Assembly: GCF_025464955.1 (NCBI RefSeq)
Contig: NZ_JAODNM010000124.1
Coordinates: 248,001-312,000 of the forward strand
Length of the DNA stretch: 64,000 bases
Source: Amycolatopsis sp.
GTDB taxonomy: Bacteria; Actinomycetota; Actinomycetes; Mycobacteriales; Pseudonocardiaceae
Direction: 5' to 3'
Shown here: positions 48,769-56,278 of the stretch, piece after piece
Numbering within the stretch: the first letter of the stretch is position 1
Layout: every line of letters starts with the position of its first letter
Made by a program: the position numbers and the translations under genes
The notes under the pieces: generated by a model
Database searches by the model: none
What the model saw: the letters and a program-made list of their open reading frames with translations, nothing else
What the model was told of the DNA's origin: nothing

Positions 48769-49374
48769 ATCACGAAAGCATCAGCCAGGGAACGGCCGCA
48801 GACGCTCGTCGGCAGGCTGGCCGCCGAGATCCTCGGCGACGCTGTCCTGTCGTACGAGAAGTGCCCGAGTTGGCTGGTACGGCCGGCCAGAGAGGACTAT
48901 CGCGACGCGTGGCCCGCACTCGCGCAGATCTACCAGCGGCTCACCGGCTGGGAGCTGCCCGAGCAGGCGCCCGCGCGCGAACGGCGTCGGCTGGACATCC
49001 TGGTTCGCCACCCGGGTGATGTGCTTCAGGTCATCGAAGTCGACGAAGTCCAGCATTTCACCGGCCCCCGTGCCGAGACGCTCGAGCTCTACCCCGCGGA
49101 CAGCGCGCTGGGATTCGATCGTGAGCTGTGGCTGGAGCAGTCACTGGCGCTTCGCGGCCGCGAGCCCGGCGGCGGATTCGCCCGGCCGTGCCCGCCGATG
49201 TTCCCCGGCGCCGGCGGACGTCACCGGCAACGGGCCTTCCGCGACGCCTTGGCGGATCTCATCCCACCGCAGCACGGCTGGCTGCCGACGATCCGCATCG
49301 GGGACTTCCAAATCCCGGCTTCGGACCACGACAACCCGGACTGGCTGCGGCCGCTCCTCACCGGAGGCACCTAG
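48769..49374 (+). CDS. PD-(D/E)XK nuclease-like protein (Vsr/DUF559-type motif), apparent ATC start
   Basis: A 201-codon frame. The motif RRLDILV (Asp76) followed by VIEVDEVQHF (Glu90, Asp92, Gln95, His96) is the Vsr/DUF559 form of the PD-(D/E)XK nuclease core. The rest is not recognised. The frame has no ATG, GTG or TTG before 49021, and starting there (codon 85) would delete Asp76. A perfect GGGAGG site at 48757-48762 points to the ATC at 48769, seven bases on and 13 bases after the previous stop. Either ATC initiates, a CTG inside is used, or a start codon has been lost. The gene is probably coupled to the Helicase_C_3 gene, so the two may act together on DNA. Its stop overlaps the convergent ECF gene stop. 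Confidence 0.62.
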   Translation: MTKASARERPQTLVGRLAAEILGDAVLSYEKCPSWLVRPAREDYRDAWPALAQIYQRLTGWELPEQAPARERRRLDILVRHPGDVLQVIEVDEVQHFTGPRAETLELYPADSALGFDRELWLEQSLALRGREPGGGFARPCPPMFPGAGGRHRQRAFRDALADLIPPQHGWLPTIRIGDFQIPASDHDNPDWLRPLLTGGT

Positions 49375-50570
49375 GCCGGGTCTGTCAGGCGCGCCCGTCG
49401 GTTCTCCAGGAAAGTTCGTTCGGCGTCGTTGGTGGCCAGGGCGATCGCCTCGCCGTAGGCGGCGACGGCGTCGGCGGAACGGCCGAGGCGGGTGAGCAGG
49501 TCCGCGCGGGTGGCCGGCAACAGGTGGTAACCCGGCAGGTCCAGCTCATCGATGGTGGCCAGCGCCAACGCCGGACCGTGCACCTCGGCGACGGCGACCG
49601 CGCGGTTGAGCGCCACGATCGGGGTCGGGATGTGCTGCAGCAGCTGGTCGTAGAGCGCCAGCACCTGCGCCCAGTCGGTGGCTGGGCCGTCCGTGTGCAC
49701 GGCGTTGATCGCGGCCTGCAGCTGGTACGGCCCCGGCTGAGCACGGCGCAGGCACCGGCGAACCAGGTCATGCCCCTCGGCGATCAACTCCCGGTTCCAC
49801 AACGACCGGTCCTGTTCCGCGAGCACCACCAGCTCACCCGAAGGCCCCAGCCGCGCCGGCCGACGCGCATCGGTGAGCAGGAGCAGCGCCAGCAGCCCGA
49901 GTACCTCCGGCTCGTCCGGCATCAGCTCGGCGAGCGCCCTCGCCAGCCGAACCGCCTCCAGGCACAGGTCCGCCCGCAGCAGTTCCCCCGACGTGGACGT
50001 GTATCCCTCGTTGAAGACCAGGTACAGCACGGTGAGCACCGGCGGCAGCCGATCGGGGAGTTCCGCGGCGCCGGGCACCCGGTAGGGGATGCCCGCGTCG
50101 CGGATCTTCTTCTTCGCGCGGACGATCCGCTGGAAGACGGTCGCCTCCGGCACGAGGTAGGCCCGCGCGATCTCCGCCACCTCCAGCCCGCCGAGCAGGC
50201 GGAGGGTAAGCGCGGTCTGCGCGAGCGGCGACAGGGCCGGGTGGCAACAGGTGAAGATCATGCGGAGCGGATCGTCGCGCACCGGTCCCACCTCCTCCGG
50301 CGCCGTGACGCCGCTGGGTTGGTGCAGCAGCAGCGCCTGCGCGTGACGGGCTTCGCGGGTGGATTCCCGGCGCAGGCGGTCGATCGCCCGGTTGCGGGCG
50401 GTGGTCACGATCCACGCGCCGGGATTGGGCGGCGCCTCGTCCCACTTCTGGACGGCCACCGCGAACGCGTCCTGGACGGCTTCCTCGGCGAGCCCGATGT
50501 CACCAAGGAGGCGCGTCAGCGTGGCCACGCACCGGCTGTACTCCGTCCGGTAGACGCTGTCCAGATCCAT
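49371..50570 (-). CDS. ECF42-group RNA polymerase sigma factor
   Basis: A 399-residue sigma factor. Regions 2 and 4 occupy about residues 1-170 (YRTEYSRCVATLTRLLGDIGLAEEAVQDAF, then ARAYLVPEATVFQRIVRAKKKIRDA). The long C-terminal extension (about 180-399) is helical and TPR-like, with LPPVLTVLYLVFNEGY and NRAVAVAEVHGPALALATID. This SnoaL-free, TPR-type extension defines the ECF42 group, which has no anti-sigma factor and is paired with DGPF/YciI proteins. The ATG overlaps the YciI stop by one base (TGATG), so the pair is coupled. The longer open frame upstream is a shadow. Confidence 0.93.
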   Translation of the reverse strand: MDLDSVYRTEYSRCVATLTRLLGDIGLAEEAVQDAFAVAVQKWDEAPPNPGAWIVTTARNRAIDRLRRESTREARHAQALLLHQPSGVTAPEEVGPVRDDPLRMIFTCCHPALSPLAQTALTLRLLGGLEVAEIARAYLVPEATVFQRIVRAKKKIRDAGIPYRVPGAAELPDRLPPVLTVLYLVFNEGYTSTSGELLRADLCLEAVRLARALAELMPDEPEVLGLLALLLLTDARRPARLGPSGELVVLAEQDRSLWNRELIAEGHDLVRRCLRRAQPGPYQLQAAINAVHTDGPATDWAQVLALYDQLLQHIPTPIVALNRAVAVAEVHGPALALATIDELDLPGYHLLPATRADLLTRLGRSADAVAAYGEAIALATNDAERTFLENRRARLTDPA

Positions 50571-50929
50571 CAGTGCCGGCGCGACGCGTCGTCGAACGGG
50601 CGCACCTCGATCGGCTGCCCGCAAGCCAGCGCGCACTTGTCGGCCCAGACCAGCGCCTGATCGAGGTCGTCGACCTGGATCACCCAGAACCCGGCGAGCT
50701 GTTCCTTCGTCTCGGCGAACGGGCCGTCCGTCATCGTGGTCGTGCCGCCCGAGGGCCGGACGACCGTGGAGGCGTGCGAGTGCTGCAGACCGCCGGCGAA
50801 CACCCACGAACCGGCCGCCTTCATCTCGTCGGTGACCTGGCCGGTCCGGGCCATCTGGGCCTGCATCTCCTCTTCGGACTCCGGCGGCGCGCTTTCGTCG
50901 AACTGGACGGCGAGCAGGTACTCCTTCAT
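50570..50929 (-). CDS. YciI-family DGPF-domain protein
   Basis: A 119-residue protein beginning KEYLLAVQFDESAPP. The family signature DGPFAETKEQLAGFWVI is at about residues 68-84. YciI/DGPF proteins are small dimeric alpha-beta barrels; the ones beside ECF42 sigma factors are conserved partners and often targets of that sigma factor. The ATG has GGGAG upstream. It is the first gene of the two-gene unit with the sigma factor. A candidate ECF42 promoter lies about 60-80 bases upstream. No enzyme activity can be read from the sequence. Confidence 0.92.
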   Translation of the reverse strand: MKEYLLAVQFDESAPPESEEEMQAQMARTGQVTDEMKAAGSWVFAGGLQHSHASTVVRPSGGTTTMTDGPFAETKEQLAGFWVIQVDDLDQALVWADKCALACGQPIEVRPFDDASRRH

Positions 50930-50982
50930 CGTGAGCTCCCTTGGTGTGTGGCGACCGGCCCGGTGCCGGTCTCTCACCTTGG

Positions 50983-51010
50983 CTACGAACTGGCTCGACA
51001 CCATTCGACA
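50983..51010 (-). promoter_or_regulatory. Candidate ECF42 promoter
   Basis: On the minus strand TGTCGA (51010-51005), 17 bases and CGTAG (50987-50983) resemble the reported ECF42 promoter (TGTCGA at -35 and a CG(A/T)C-like -10). A second TGTCGA lies at 51000-50995. It is about 55 bases before the YciI ATG, and a small hairpin (GACCGG/CCGGTC, 50953-50971) lies in the leader. Confidence 0.45.
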
Positions 51011-51145
51011 CCGCCGCGAAAAAAGTCGGAAGACGTACTCGCGGCAGGCATGGACTGGCCGCCACTGAAACAAATCCGGATCATCGGACGATGAGACGTG
51101 GAGTCCGGCTCTCTCCGCTCGGGACCCAACTGGGGAGATCCAGCG

Positions 51146-51817
51146 ATGCCCACCGAAGCACCCCACTCCACGCCATTGCCCCAGGTCCTCCGGATCGCCG
51201 CGTCCGCGCTGATCGTCGCTTCGACGCTGGCGGCCGCCGCCAAGTCCTGGTCGCACTGGCACAACTACCTGGCTGTCCGGGACTACCTCGCCGGGTCGAC
51301 CGAGTCCGTGGACGTCACCTTCCTCGACCGGGCGGGCCAATTCAGCACCTGGATCATGCTCGCGGCGGCAGTCGTCTTCGTCTGGTGGCTGTGGGAGGCC
51401 CGGCGAACGGCGGAGTTGCTGTCGATCGCGCAGCACGAGCACGGCGTGGGCTGGGTGATCGGCGCCTGGATCTGCCCGGTAGTGAACTTCTGGTTCCCCC
51501 GCCGGATCGTTTCCGACATCCGGAAGGCGAGCCGGCCGGTGGACGGGCCGAATCGCTTGGACCTCCGGCTGCTGCCGGGTAGTCCGCTCATCGACTGGTG
51601 GTGGTCGTTCTTCGTGGCGTACAACCTCATCGACGAGCTCGCCATCGGCGTCCTGTACGGCACGCCGAGCTCCGACCAGCTGCAGACCGTCGCCGTCATC
51701 GACACGGTGTCGATGATCTGCAAGGTCGCCGCGGCGGTGCTGATCATCATGGTCATGGGCCAGATCACCCGAGCGCAGGCTCACTACCGGCCCCTCACTG
51801 TCAGGGCAGCCACGTAA
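51146..51817 (+). CDS. DUF4328-type membrane protein
   Basis: A 223-residue protein with four to five membrane helices (LRIASAALIVASTLAAAA-like segment near residue 15, WIMLAAAVVFVWWLWEARR near 72, VIGAWICPVVNFWFPRRIVSDI near 105, IDWWWSFFVAYNLIDELAIGV near 150, and MICKVAAAVLIIMVMGQI near 190). The WICPxxNFWFPRRIxxDI motif is characteristic of DUF4328. The function is unknown. I chose the ATG at 51146, with GGGGAGA upstream, over an earlier GTG at 51098. It ends nine bases before the DosR-like gene, whose promoter element overlaps its stop codon. Confidence 0.85.
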   Translation: MPTEAPHSTPLPQVLRIAASALIVASTLAAAAKSWSHWHNYLAVRDYLAGSTESVDVTFLDRAGQFSTWIMLAAAVVFVWWLWEARRTAELLSIAQHEHGVGWVIGAWICPVVNFWFPRRIVSDIRKASRPVDGPNRLDLRLLPGSPLIDWWWSFFVAYNLIDELAIGVLYGTPSSDQLQTVAVIDTVSMICKVAAAVLIIMVMGQITRAQAHYRPLTVRAAT

Positions 51818-51820
51818 CCT
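51815..51820 (+). promoter_or_regulatory. Predicted leaderless -10 element of the DosR-like gene
   Basis: TAACCT ends six bases before the ATG at 51827 and overlaps the stop codon of the upstream gene. It fits TANNNT at the distance expected for a leaderless transcript, giving the regulator its own promoter. Confidence 0.4.
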
Positions 51821-51826
51821 CGGGGT

Positions 51827-52453
51827 ATGCCGATCCAGGTGCTGCTCGTCGACGATCACGAAGTCGTACGCCGCGGGCTCAGGGAGCTGCTCGGTGACGA
51901 GCCGGACATCGAGGTCATCGCCGAAGCGGGCAGCGTCGACGAAGCGCTCGCTGTCGCGCTGCATGTCGAGCCCGACGTTGCGGTCGTCGACGTGCGGCTC
52001 GGTGACGGTGACGGCGTCACGCTGTGCCGTGAGCTGAGGTCCAGGCCGAACGCACCGCAGTGCCTGATGCTCACCGCGTTCGACGACGAGGAGGCCATGA
52101 TCGGCGCGATCATGGCCGGCGCTTCGGGCTACCTGCTCAAGCAGGTCAAGGGCCAGGACGTGGTCAACGCCGTCCGCGAAGTCGCCGCCGGGCGGTCGCT
52201 GCTCGATCCGCTCACCACCGCCCGCGTGCTCGACAAACTGCGGCACCCGCCCGAGGACGAGCTCGCCGCACTGACCGAACGCGAGCGGAGCGTGCTCGAC
52301 CTGATCGGGCAGGGCCTGTCGAACCGCGAAATCGCTGAGCGCCTGTTCCTGGCCGAGAAGACGGTCAAGAACTACGTCACTTCGGTGCTCGCCAAACTCG
52401 GCATGCAGCGCCGCACCCAGGCCGCGGCCTGGATCGCGCGCCGGGGCAAGTAG
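51827..52453 (+). CDS. NarL/FixJ response regulator closely resembling DosR/DevR
   Basis: A 208-residue response regulator. The receiver domain (1-120) has the acidic pocket VDDHEVVRRGL (Asp9, Asp10), the phosphorylation site Asp55 in VAVVDVRLGDGDG, and the Lys in YLLKQVKG. The LuxR helix-turn-helix (about 145-205) reads LTERERSVLDLIGQGLSNREIAERLFLAEKTVKNYV, with the C-terminal LAKLGMQRRTQAA. From the first to the last helix the wording follows M. tuberculosis DosR almost phrase by phrase. Dormancy or hypoxia control is therefore the likely role. The kinase is not adjacent; the best candidate is the GAF kinase in the cyd operon 4 kb away. Confidence 0.93.
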   Translation: MPIQVLLVDDHEVVRRGLRELLGDEPDIEVIAEAGSVDEALAVALHVEPDVAVVDVRLGDGDGVTLCRELRSRPNAPQCLMLTAFDDEEAMIGAIMAGASGYLLKQVKGQDVVNAVREVAAGRSLLDPLTTARVLDKLRHPPEDELAALTERERSVLDLIGQGLSNREIAERLFLAEKTVKNYVTSVLAKLGMQRRTQAAAWIARRGK

Positions 52454-54093
52454 TGGCCGAAAAGCGCACCCCCCCCCCGGAGTTCTGGCGCAGGGTTCCG
52501 GTTGACCCGGGGTACCGCGACTGGCTGACCGTGGGGTTCGATCGGCAGGTCCTGGTGGTGATCCGGACGGTCACCACGGCGACGCGGCTGCTGGACGTGC
52601 TCTCCCTGTTCGAACACGACCGCCGCATCCAGGTCGTGTTCACCCACGACGACGAGAACCGGGCCGTCTTCAGCCCCGGCATCGACACCTTCCTGCGCCG
52701 GCTCGACGCCTCGGTCATCACGTGGCCGCAAGCCGTCGCCACCCGCTTCGACCTCGCGATCGCCGCCAGCGAGAACGATCGCCTCCACGAACTCGACGCG
52801 CCCGTTCTGCTGCTGCCCCACGGCATCGGGTATCAGAAGTTCTATCCGGCAGGCCAGGTCGTGTCGGGGATGAACCCGAACCAGTTGCTGCGTCATGGGC
52901 AAGTTGTCCCGGACGCGATCGCGTTGTCCCATCCAGTGCAGCGCGACCAGTTGCGCGCGGCGTGCCCGGAGGCGCTCGGGCATGCCGTGGTCGTCGGCGA
53001 TCCTTGCCACGACCGGATGCTCGTCAGCCGCCACCTGACGCCCCGTTACCGCGCCGCGCTCGCCACCGGCAACCGGACGCTCGTCGTGTTGTGCTCGACG
53101 TGGGGCCCGGGTTCGTTGTACGGCAGCAGGCCGGAGTTACCCGACCGGCTGCTGGCCGAGTTGCCGCTCGACGAGTACCAGGTCGCGGTGATCCTGCATC
53201 CCGGTGTCTGGTCCGCGCACAGCGCTTGGCAGCTCCAGGCCTGGCTCGGGGCTCCCGCGAAAACGGGTCTGGCGGTCATCCCGCCGGAGCAGGGTTGGCA
53301 GGCCACGATTCTGGCTGCCGACCTGGTGATCTCCGATGAAGGATCGGCCGCGCTCTATGCCGCCGCCGTCGACAAACCGCTCTTGATGGCCGCCGGTGAC
53401 ACCGCGACGACGGTCACCGACTCCCCGTTGGCCGCGCTCGCGGCCCGGACCGCCCGGCTAGATCACGACGGCGACTTGGCCGCGCAGCTCGACATCGCGC
53501 GCCGGGCACACCGCCCCGGCGATCACGAACCCGTCGTCAAGCAGGCCGTCGACAGCCCTGGCCGGTCGGCGGAGCTGCTGAGTCGGCACATCTACGACCG
53601 CCTCGCGCTTCCCTTACCCACAGTCAAACCCTCCTTCCCGCCGGTAGCCTCCCCAGTAACGGAACCTGCCGACATCACCGCGTTCCTCGTTTCGGCTCAG
53701 GCACTGGACGACACCGTCTCCGTGAGCCGTTTCCCTTTGATACCAAGACTTCCCGAACCCCCGGTCCGCCCGTTCCAGCATGTCGTCGCGCACGCCGAAG
53801 CCGCGGAACTACGCGAGTTGGACGCGGCCGCCGTCGTCTACACCGACCTCGGCCCGGACACCCTCGGCGACCTGCTCGACCACTGGCCCACCGCGCGGCT
53901 TGCCGCGTCAGTCGAGAACGGCACCTGTCACGTCCTGCCGCGCGGCGGCTCGGCCGTACGACTCAGCGCGGCGGGCGTCGACCCGCTCGCGCTGGCGTCC
54001 CTGGCCTACTTCCGCCTCGCCAGGCACGAGGAAATCGTTGGCGCGCAGCGAATCCAGCTCGGAAAGCGGACTGCTGAGGTCATCGCGGGCTGA
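52453..54093 (+). CDS. GT-B-like protein (CDP-glycerol glycerophosphotransferase-like fold), function unknown
   Basis: A 546-residue cytoplasmic protein. The first 170 residues include LVVIRTVTTATRLLDVLSLFEHDRRIQVVFTHDD and HGIGYQKFYP, and the middle has STWGPGSLYGSRPELPDRLLAEL, VAVILHPGVWSAHS and DLVISDEGSAALYAAAVDKPLL. These are the PxGxWxPxS-like and DxxxSDxGS elements of GT-B polymer transferases of the TagF/TagB type. The acceptor is unknown. In many actinomycete genomes such a protein is mislabelled translation initiation factor 2. The GTG start overlaps the regulator stop by one base. Codons 6-9 lie on a run of ten Cs, which could slip. Its stop overlaps the convergent STAND gene by 14 bases. 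Confidence 0.68.
   Translation: MAEKRTPPPEFWRRVPVDPGYRDWLTVGFDRQVLVVIRTVTTATRLLDVLSLFEHDRRIQVVFTHDDENRAVFSPGIDTFLRRLDASVITWPQAVATRFDLAIAASENDRLHELDAPVLLLPHGIGYQKFYPAGQVVSGMNPNQLLRHGQVVPDAIALSHPVQRDQLRAACPEALGHAVVVGDPCHDRMLVSRHLTPRYRAALATGNRTLVVLCSTWGPGSLYGSRPELPDRLLAELPLDEYQVAVILHPGVWSAHSAWQLQAWLGAPAKTGLAVIPPEQGWQATILAADLVISDEGSAALYAAAVDKPLLMAAGDTATTVTDSPLAALAARTARLDHDGDLAAQLDIARRAHRPGDHEPVVKQAVDSPGRSAELLSRHIYDRLALPLPTVKPSFPPVASPVTEPADITAFLVSAQALDDTVSVSRFPLIPRLPEPPVRPFQHVVAHAEAAELRELDAAAVVYTDLGPDTLGDLLDHWPTARLAASVENGTCHVLPRGGSAVRLSAAGVDPLALASLAYFRLARHEEIVGAQRIQLGKRTAEVIAG
52469..52478 (+). repeat. Ten-base poly-C tract at the 5' end of a coding sequence
   Basis: Ten consecutive Cs occupy codons 6-9 of the gene starting at 52453 (Thr-Pro-Pro-Pro). 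Gain or loss of a base would shift the frame and stop the 546-residue protein. Such tracts are classic slipped-strand sites and also frequent sequencing-error sites. Confidence 0.85.
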
Positions 54094-56239
54094 GAGCGGC
54101 CAGTCGCCCGCGGAACTCCGCCTCGCGCGGATGTCCGGCGTCCAAGTACGTCTGCCACACCCGTTGCCACAGCGCGTACGCCGTCGCGCGGTCGCCTCGG
54201 GCATAGGCGAGGTCGCCGAAGTCTTCGTTGAACTCCGTCGTGTACTGGGTCGCACGGGCTTCCGCGGCGAGGTACCAGGCTCGCTGCAGCGCTTGCTCAG
54301 CTTCCGCGTAGGCGCCGAGGCCGGACAACGCCTTCGCCCGCACAGTCAGTACCCGCGCGATGTTCCGCGACTCGCCAAGGAGGTCGGCGATCGCCGCCGA
54401 CTCGGTGAGCAGGGTGAGCGCGCCTTCGAAATTGCCGACCTTGACCTGCATGTTCGCCAGCATCCGCGTATGCAGCCCAAGAGCTCGCGTGCCGGGTTTT
54501 CCCATCACGCGATCCAGCGTCACCGCGCGGTTCATCAGGTCCAGGGCGACCGGGAAAAGGCGTTGTTCCTCGTGAAACCTTGCGGAAAATTCCAGCACCG
54601 ACGACTCGAGCCCCGGGTTACCCAAGCCGCTGACCAGCGACATCGCCCGCCGCAGCAGCGGCGAGGCCCGTTGGAACTCGTGCAGCAGGAAGTGCGCGCG
54701 ACCCTGCTGGCTGAGGATCCGAGCCTCCAGCGCAGCGTCGCCGAGCCGCTGGGCACTCTGGATCCCCCAGTGGTTGATCTCGATGAACAGCCGGTGGTGC
54801 CCACGGTTGAGCATCAGGACTTCGAGCGCCCCGCAGATCTGCCCGAGCTCGACATCCCGACCGCGCAGGTGCGCCTCGCGAGCCAATGCGCCATACGCCT
54901 CGCGCTCGTCGTCAACCCAGTCGAGCGGCGGACGGCTGCCGAAGTCCGCGACCACGCCCGGCAGCGGTTGGTAGCACCGCAGCCTGTCCATCCCCAGCGA
55001 GTAGTCGGCGGCGACAGCTTGGTCGCGGTAGAACGTCAGCGCGCGCTCAGTCGCCTCTTCACGCGGGCCGCGCCGACGCGCACCCTCTCTGACCAGGTTG
55101 TACAGCTTCTGGCGCGACGAATTTGTCGGCGCCAGGAACCCGGCGTCGCCAAGTTCGTCGAGCGCGTCTTCGACCGGGCGGCCGAGCAGCGCCTGGGCGC
55201 TCTGCGAGGTGAAGTCAGGCCCGGGGTGTGACGCGACCAGCAGGCACAGCTCGGCTGCGTCCGGCGAAAGTTCGCCGAAGGTGTCCTCGAACGCTGCCGC
55301 GATGACGTCGACCCCGCCGAGTACTCCGGTGCGCCGGAAGTCGGCGAGCACCGAGGCGATCGCGCCCGGCCCCCTAAGCAAACGCTTGCGCACCCGGATT
55401 CCGGCCTGGCGCACCGCGAACGGCATTCGATCACAGCGCTCGACCAGGTCGATCGCGGCATCCCGCTCGGCAGTCACGGCTTCCGGACTCGTGACACTCT
55501 CCAGCAGTGCCAACGCATCCTCGACGTCGAGTGCACCGAGCGCGATCTCGGACGGGAACGCCGTCAGCAGGTCGTCGCCCGGTTTGATGGCGGTCACCAG
55601 CACCAGCCCCGACGCGGACGGCGGCACGAACTCGCGCACATCGGTGACACTCTCGGCATTGTCCAGCGCGAGCAGGAACCGGCACCGCGCTGTCACCGAC
55701 CGGTACTGCGACCACAGCTCGGGGCCGGGCGCGCTCACCAAGCTCGTCTCGACGCCCAACCTGCCGAGGATGTGCGCGGCGACTTCGCTGCGGCGCAGCG
55801 CATTGCCCTCACGCCAATCGGCCAGGTCGACGTAGATTTGCCCATCGGGGTGGGATCCGCTCAGCTGCTCCGCGATGCGGTAGACCAGCGCGCTTTTGCC
55901 GGCTCCGCGCGGACCGGAGATGACGTGCACGCCGGCACGGCTCGCTCGTTCCCGCTGGGCATCCCGGTCGACGAAGTCGGCGGGCGCGGCCGGGACGTCG
56001 GAACCCGCGTCCCCGGACGGCCGCAGCTCCGAGACCAGGTCGTCGAGTCGTTCGGCGAACTCGGAATCGGCTTCGGCCGCGTCCTGGATCGCGACCGCGA
56101 GCCGTTCGTGGTCGGCGAGGAGTGCGGTCAGATCGCCTTCGCGACGCTGGGCGAGCTTGCGCGACACGACGTCCTTGACCGCGCCCAACACCCCGGCGAC
56201 CACGACTTTGGCCGCTTCACTGGCAATGACTTCCAACAC
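54080..56239 (-). CDS. STAND-type NB-ARC ATPase with TPR-like repeats
   Basis: A 719-residue protein. The N-terminal 75 residues are a helical leader (EAAKVVVAGVLGAVKDVVSRKLAQRR, then LTALLADHERLAVAIQDAAEADSEFAERLDDLVSEL), like effector-associated leaders of actinobacterial NB-ARC proteins. The ATPase has Walker A GPRGAGKS at 109-116, Walker B in RFLLALDNAESV and the following LVLVTAIKPG. The winged-helix region is about 300-390, and TPR-like repeats fill 430-719. There is no DNA-binding domain and no known toxic domain, so the output is unclear. The GTG start has GGAGGGG upstream. It lies between a GT-B-like gene and the cyd-kinase operon. Confidence 0.82.
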   Translation of the reverse strand: MLEVIASEAAKVVVAGVLGAVKDVVSRKLAQRREGDLTALLADHERLAVAIQDAAEADSEFAERLDDLVSELRPSGDAGSDVPAAPADFVDRDAQRERASRAGVHVISGPRGAGKSALVYRIAEQLSGSHPDGQIYVDLADWREGNALRRSEVAAHILGRLGVETSLVSAPGPELWSQYRSVTARCRFLLALDNAESVTDVREFVPPSASGLVLVTAIKPGDDLLTAFPSEIALGALDVEDALALLESVTSPEAVTAERDAAIDLVERCDRMPFAVRQAGIRVRKRLLRGPGAIASVLADFRRTGVLGGVDVIAAAFEDTFGELSPDAAELCLLVASHPGPDFTSQSAQALLGRPVEDALDELGDAGFLAPTNSSRQKLYNLVREGARRRGPREEATERALTFYRDQAVAADYSLGMDRLRCYQPLPGVVADFGSRPPLDWVDDEREAYGALAREAHLRGRDVELGQICGALEVLMLNRGHHRLFIEINHWGIQSAQRLGDAALEARILSQQGRAHFLLHEFQRASPLLRRAMSLVSGLGNPGLESSVLEFSARFHEEQRLFPVALDLMNRAVTLDRVMGKPGTRALGLHTRMLANMQVKVGNFEGALTLLTESAAIADLLGESRNIARVLTVRAKALSGLGAYAEAEQALQRAWYLAAEARATQYTTEFNEDFGDLAYARGDRATAYALWQRVWQTYLDAGHPREAEFRGRLAALSPR

Positions 56240-56278
56240 GACGTGTCCCCTCCGTCACAGGTGGTCCACGCTAGCAAC

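Noticed and set aside
48692..49495. Overlapping plus-strand frame over the nuclease-like gene
   Set aside because: It is Arg/Ser/Pro-rich without recognisable motifs, whereas the chosen frame has the nuclease core and a ribosome site.
51119..51140. Possible DosR box (CTCGGGACCCAACTGGGG) before the DUF4328 gene
   Set aside because: Only the left arm fits; the right arm lacks GTCCC, so the palindrome is absent.
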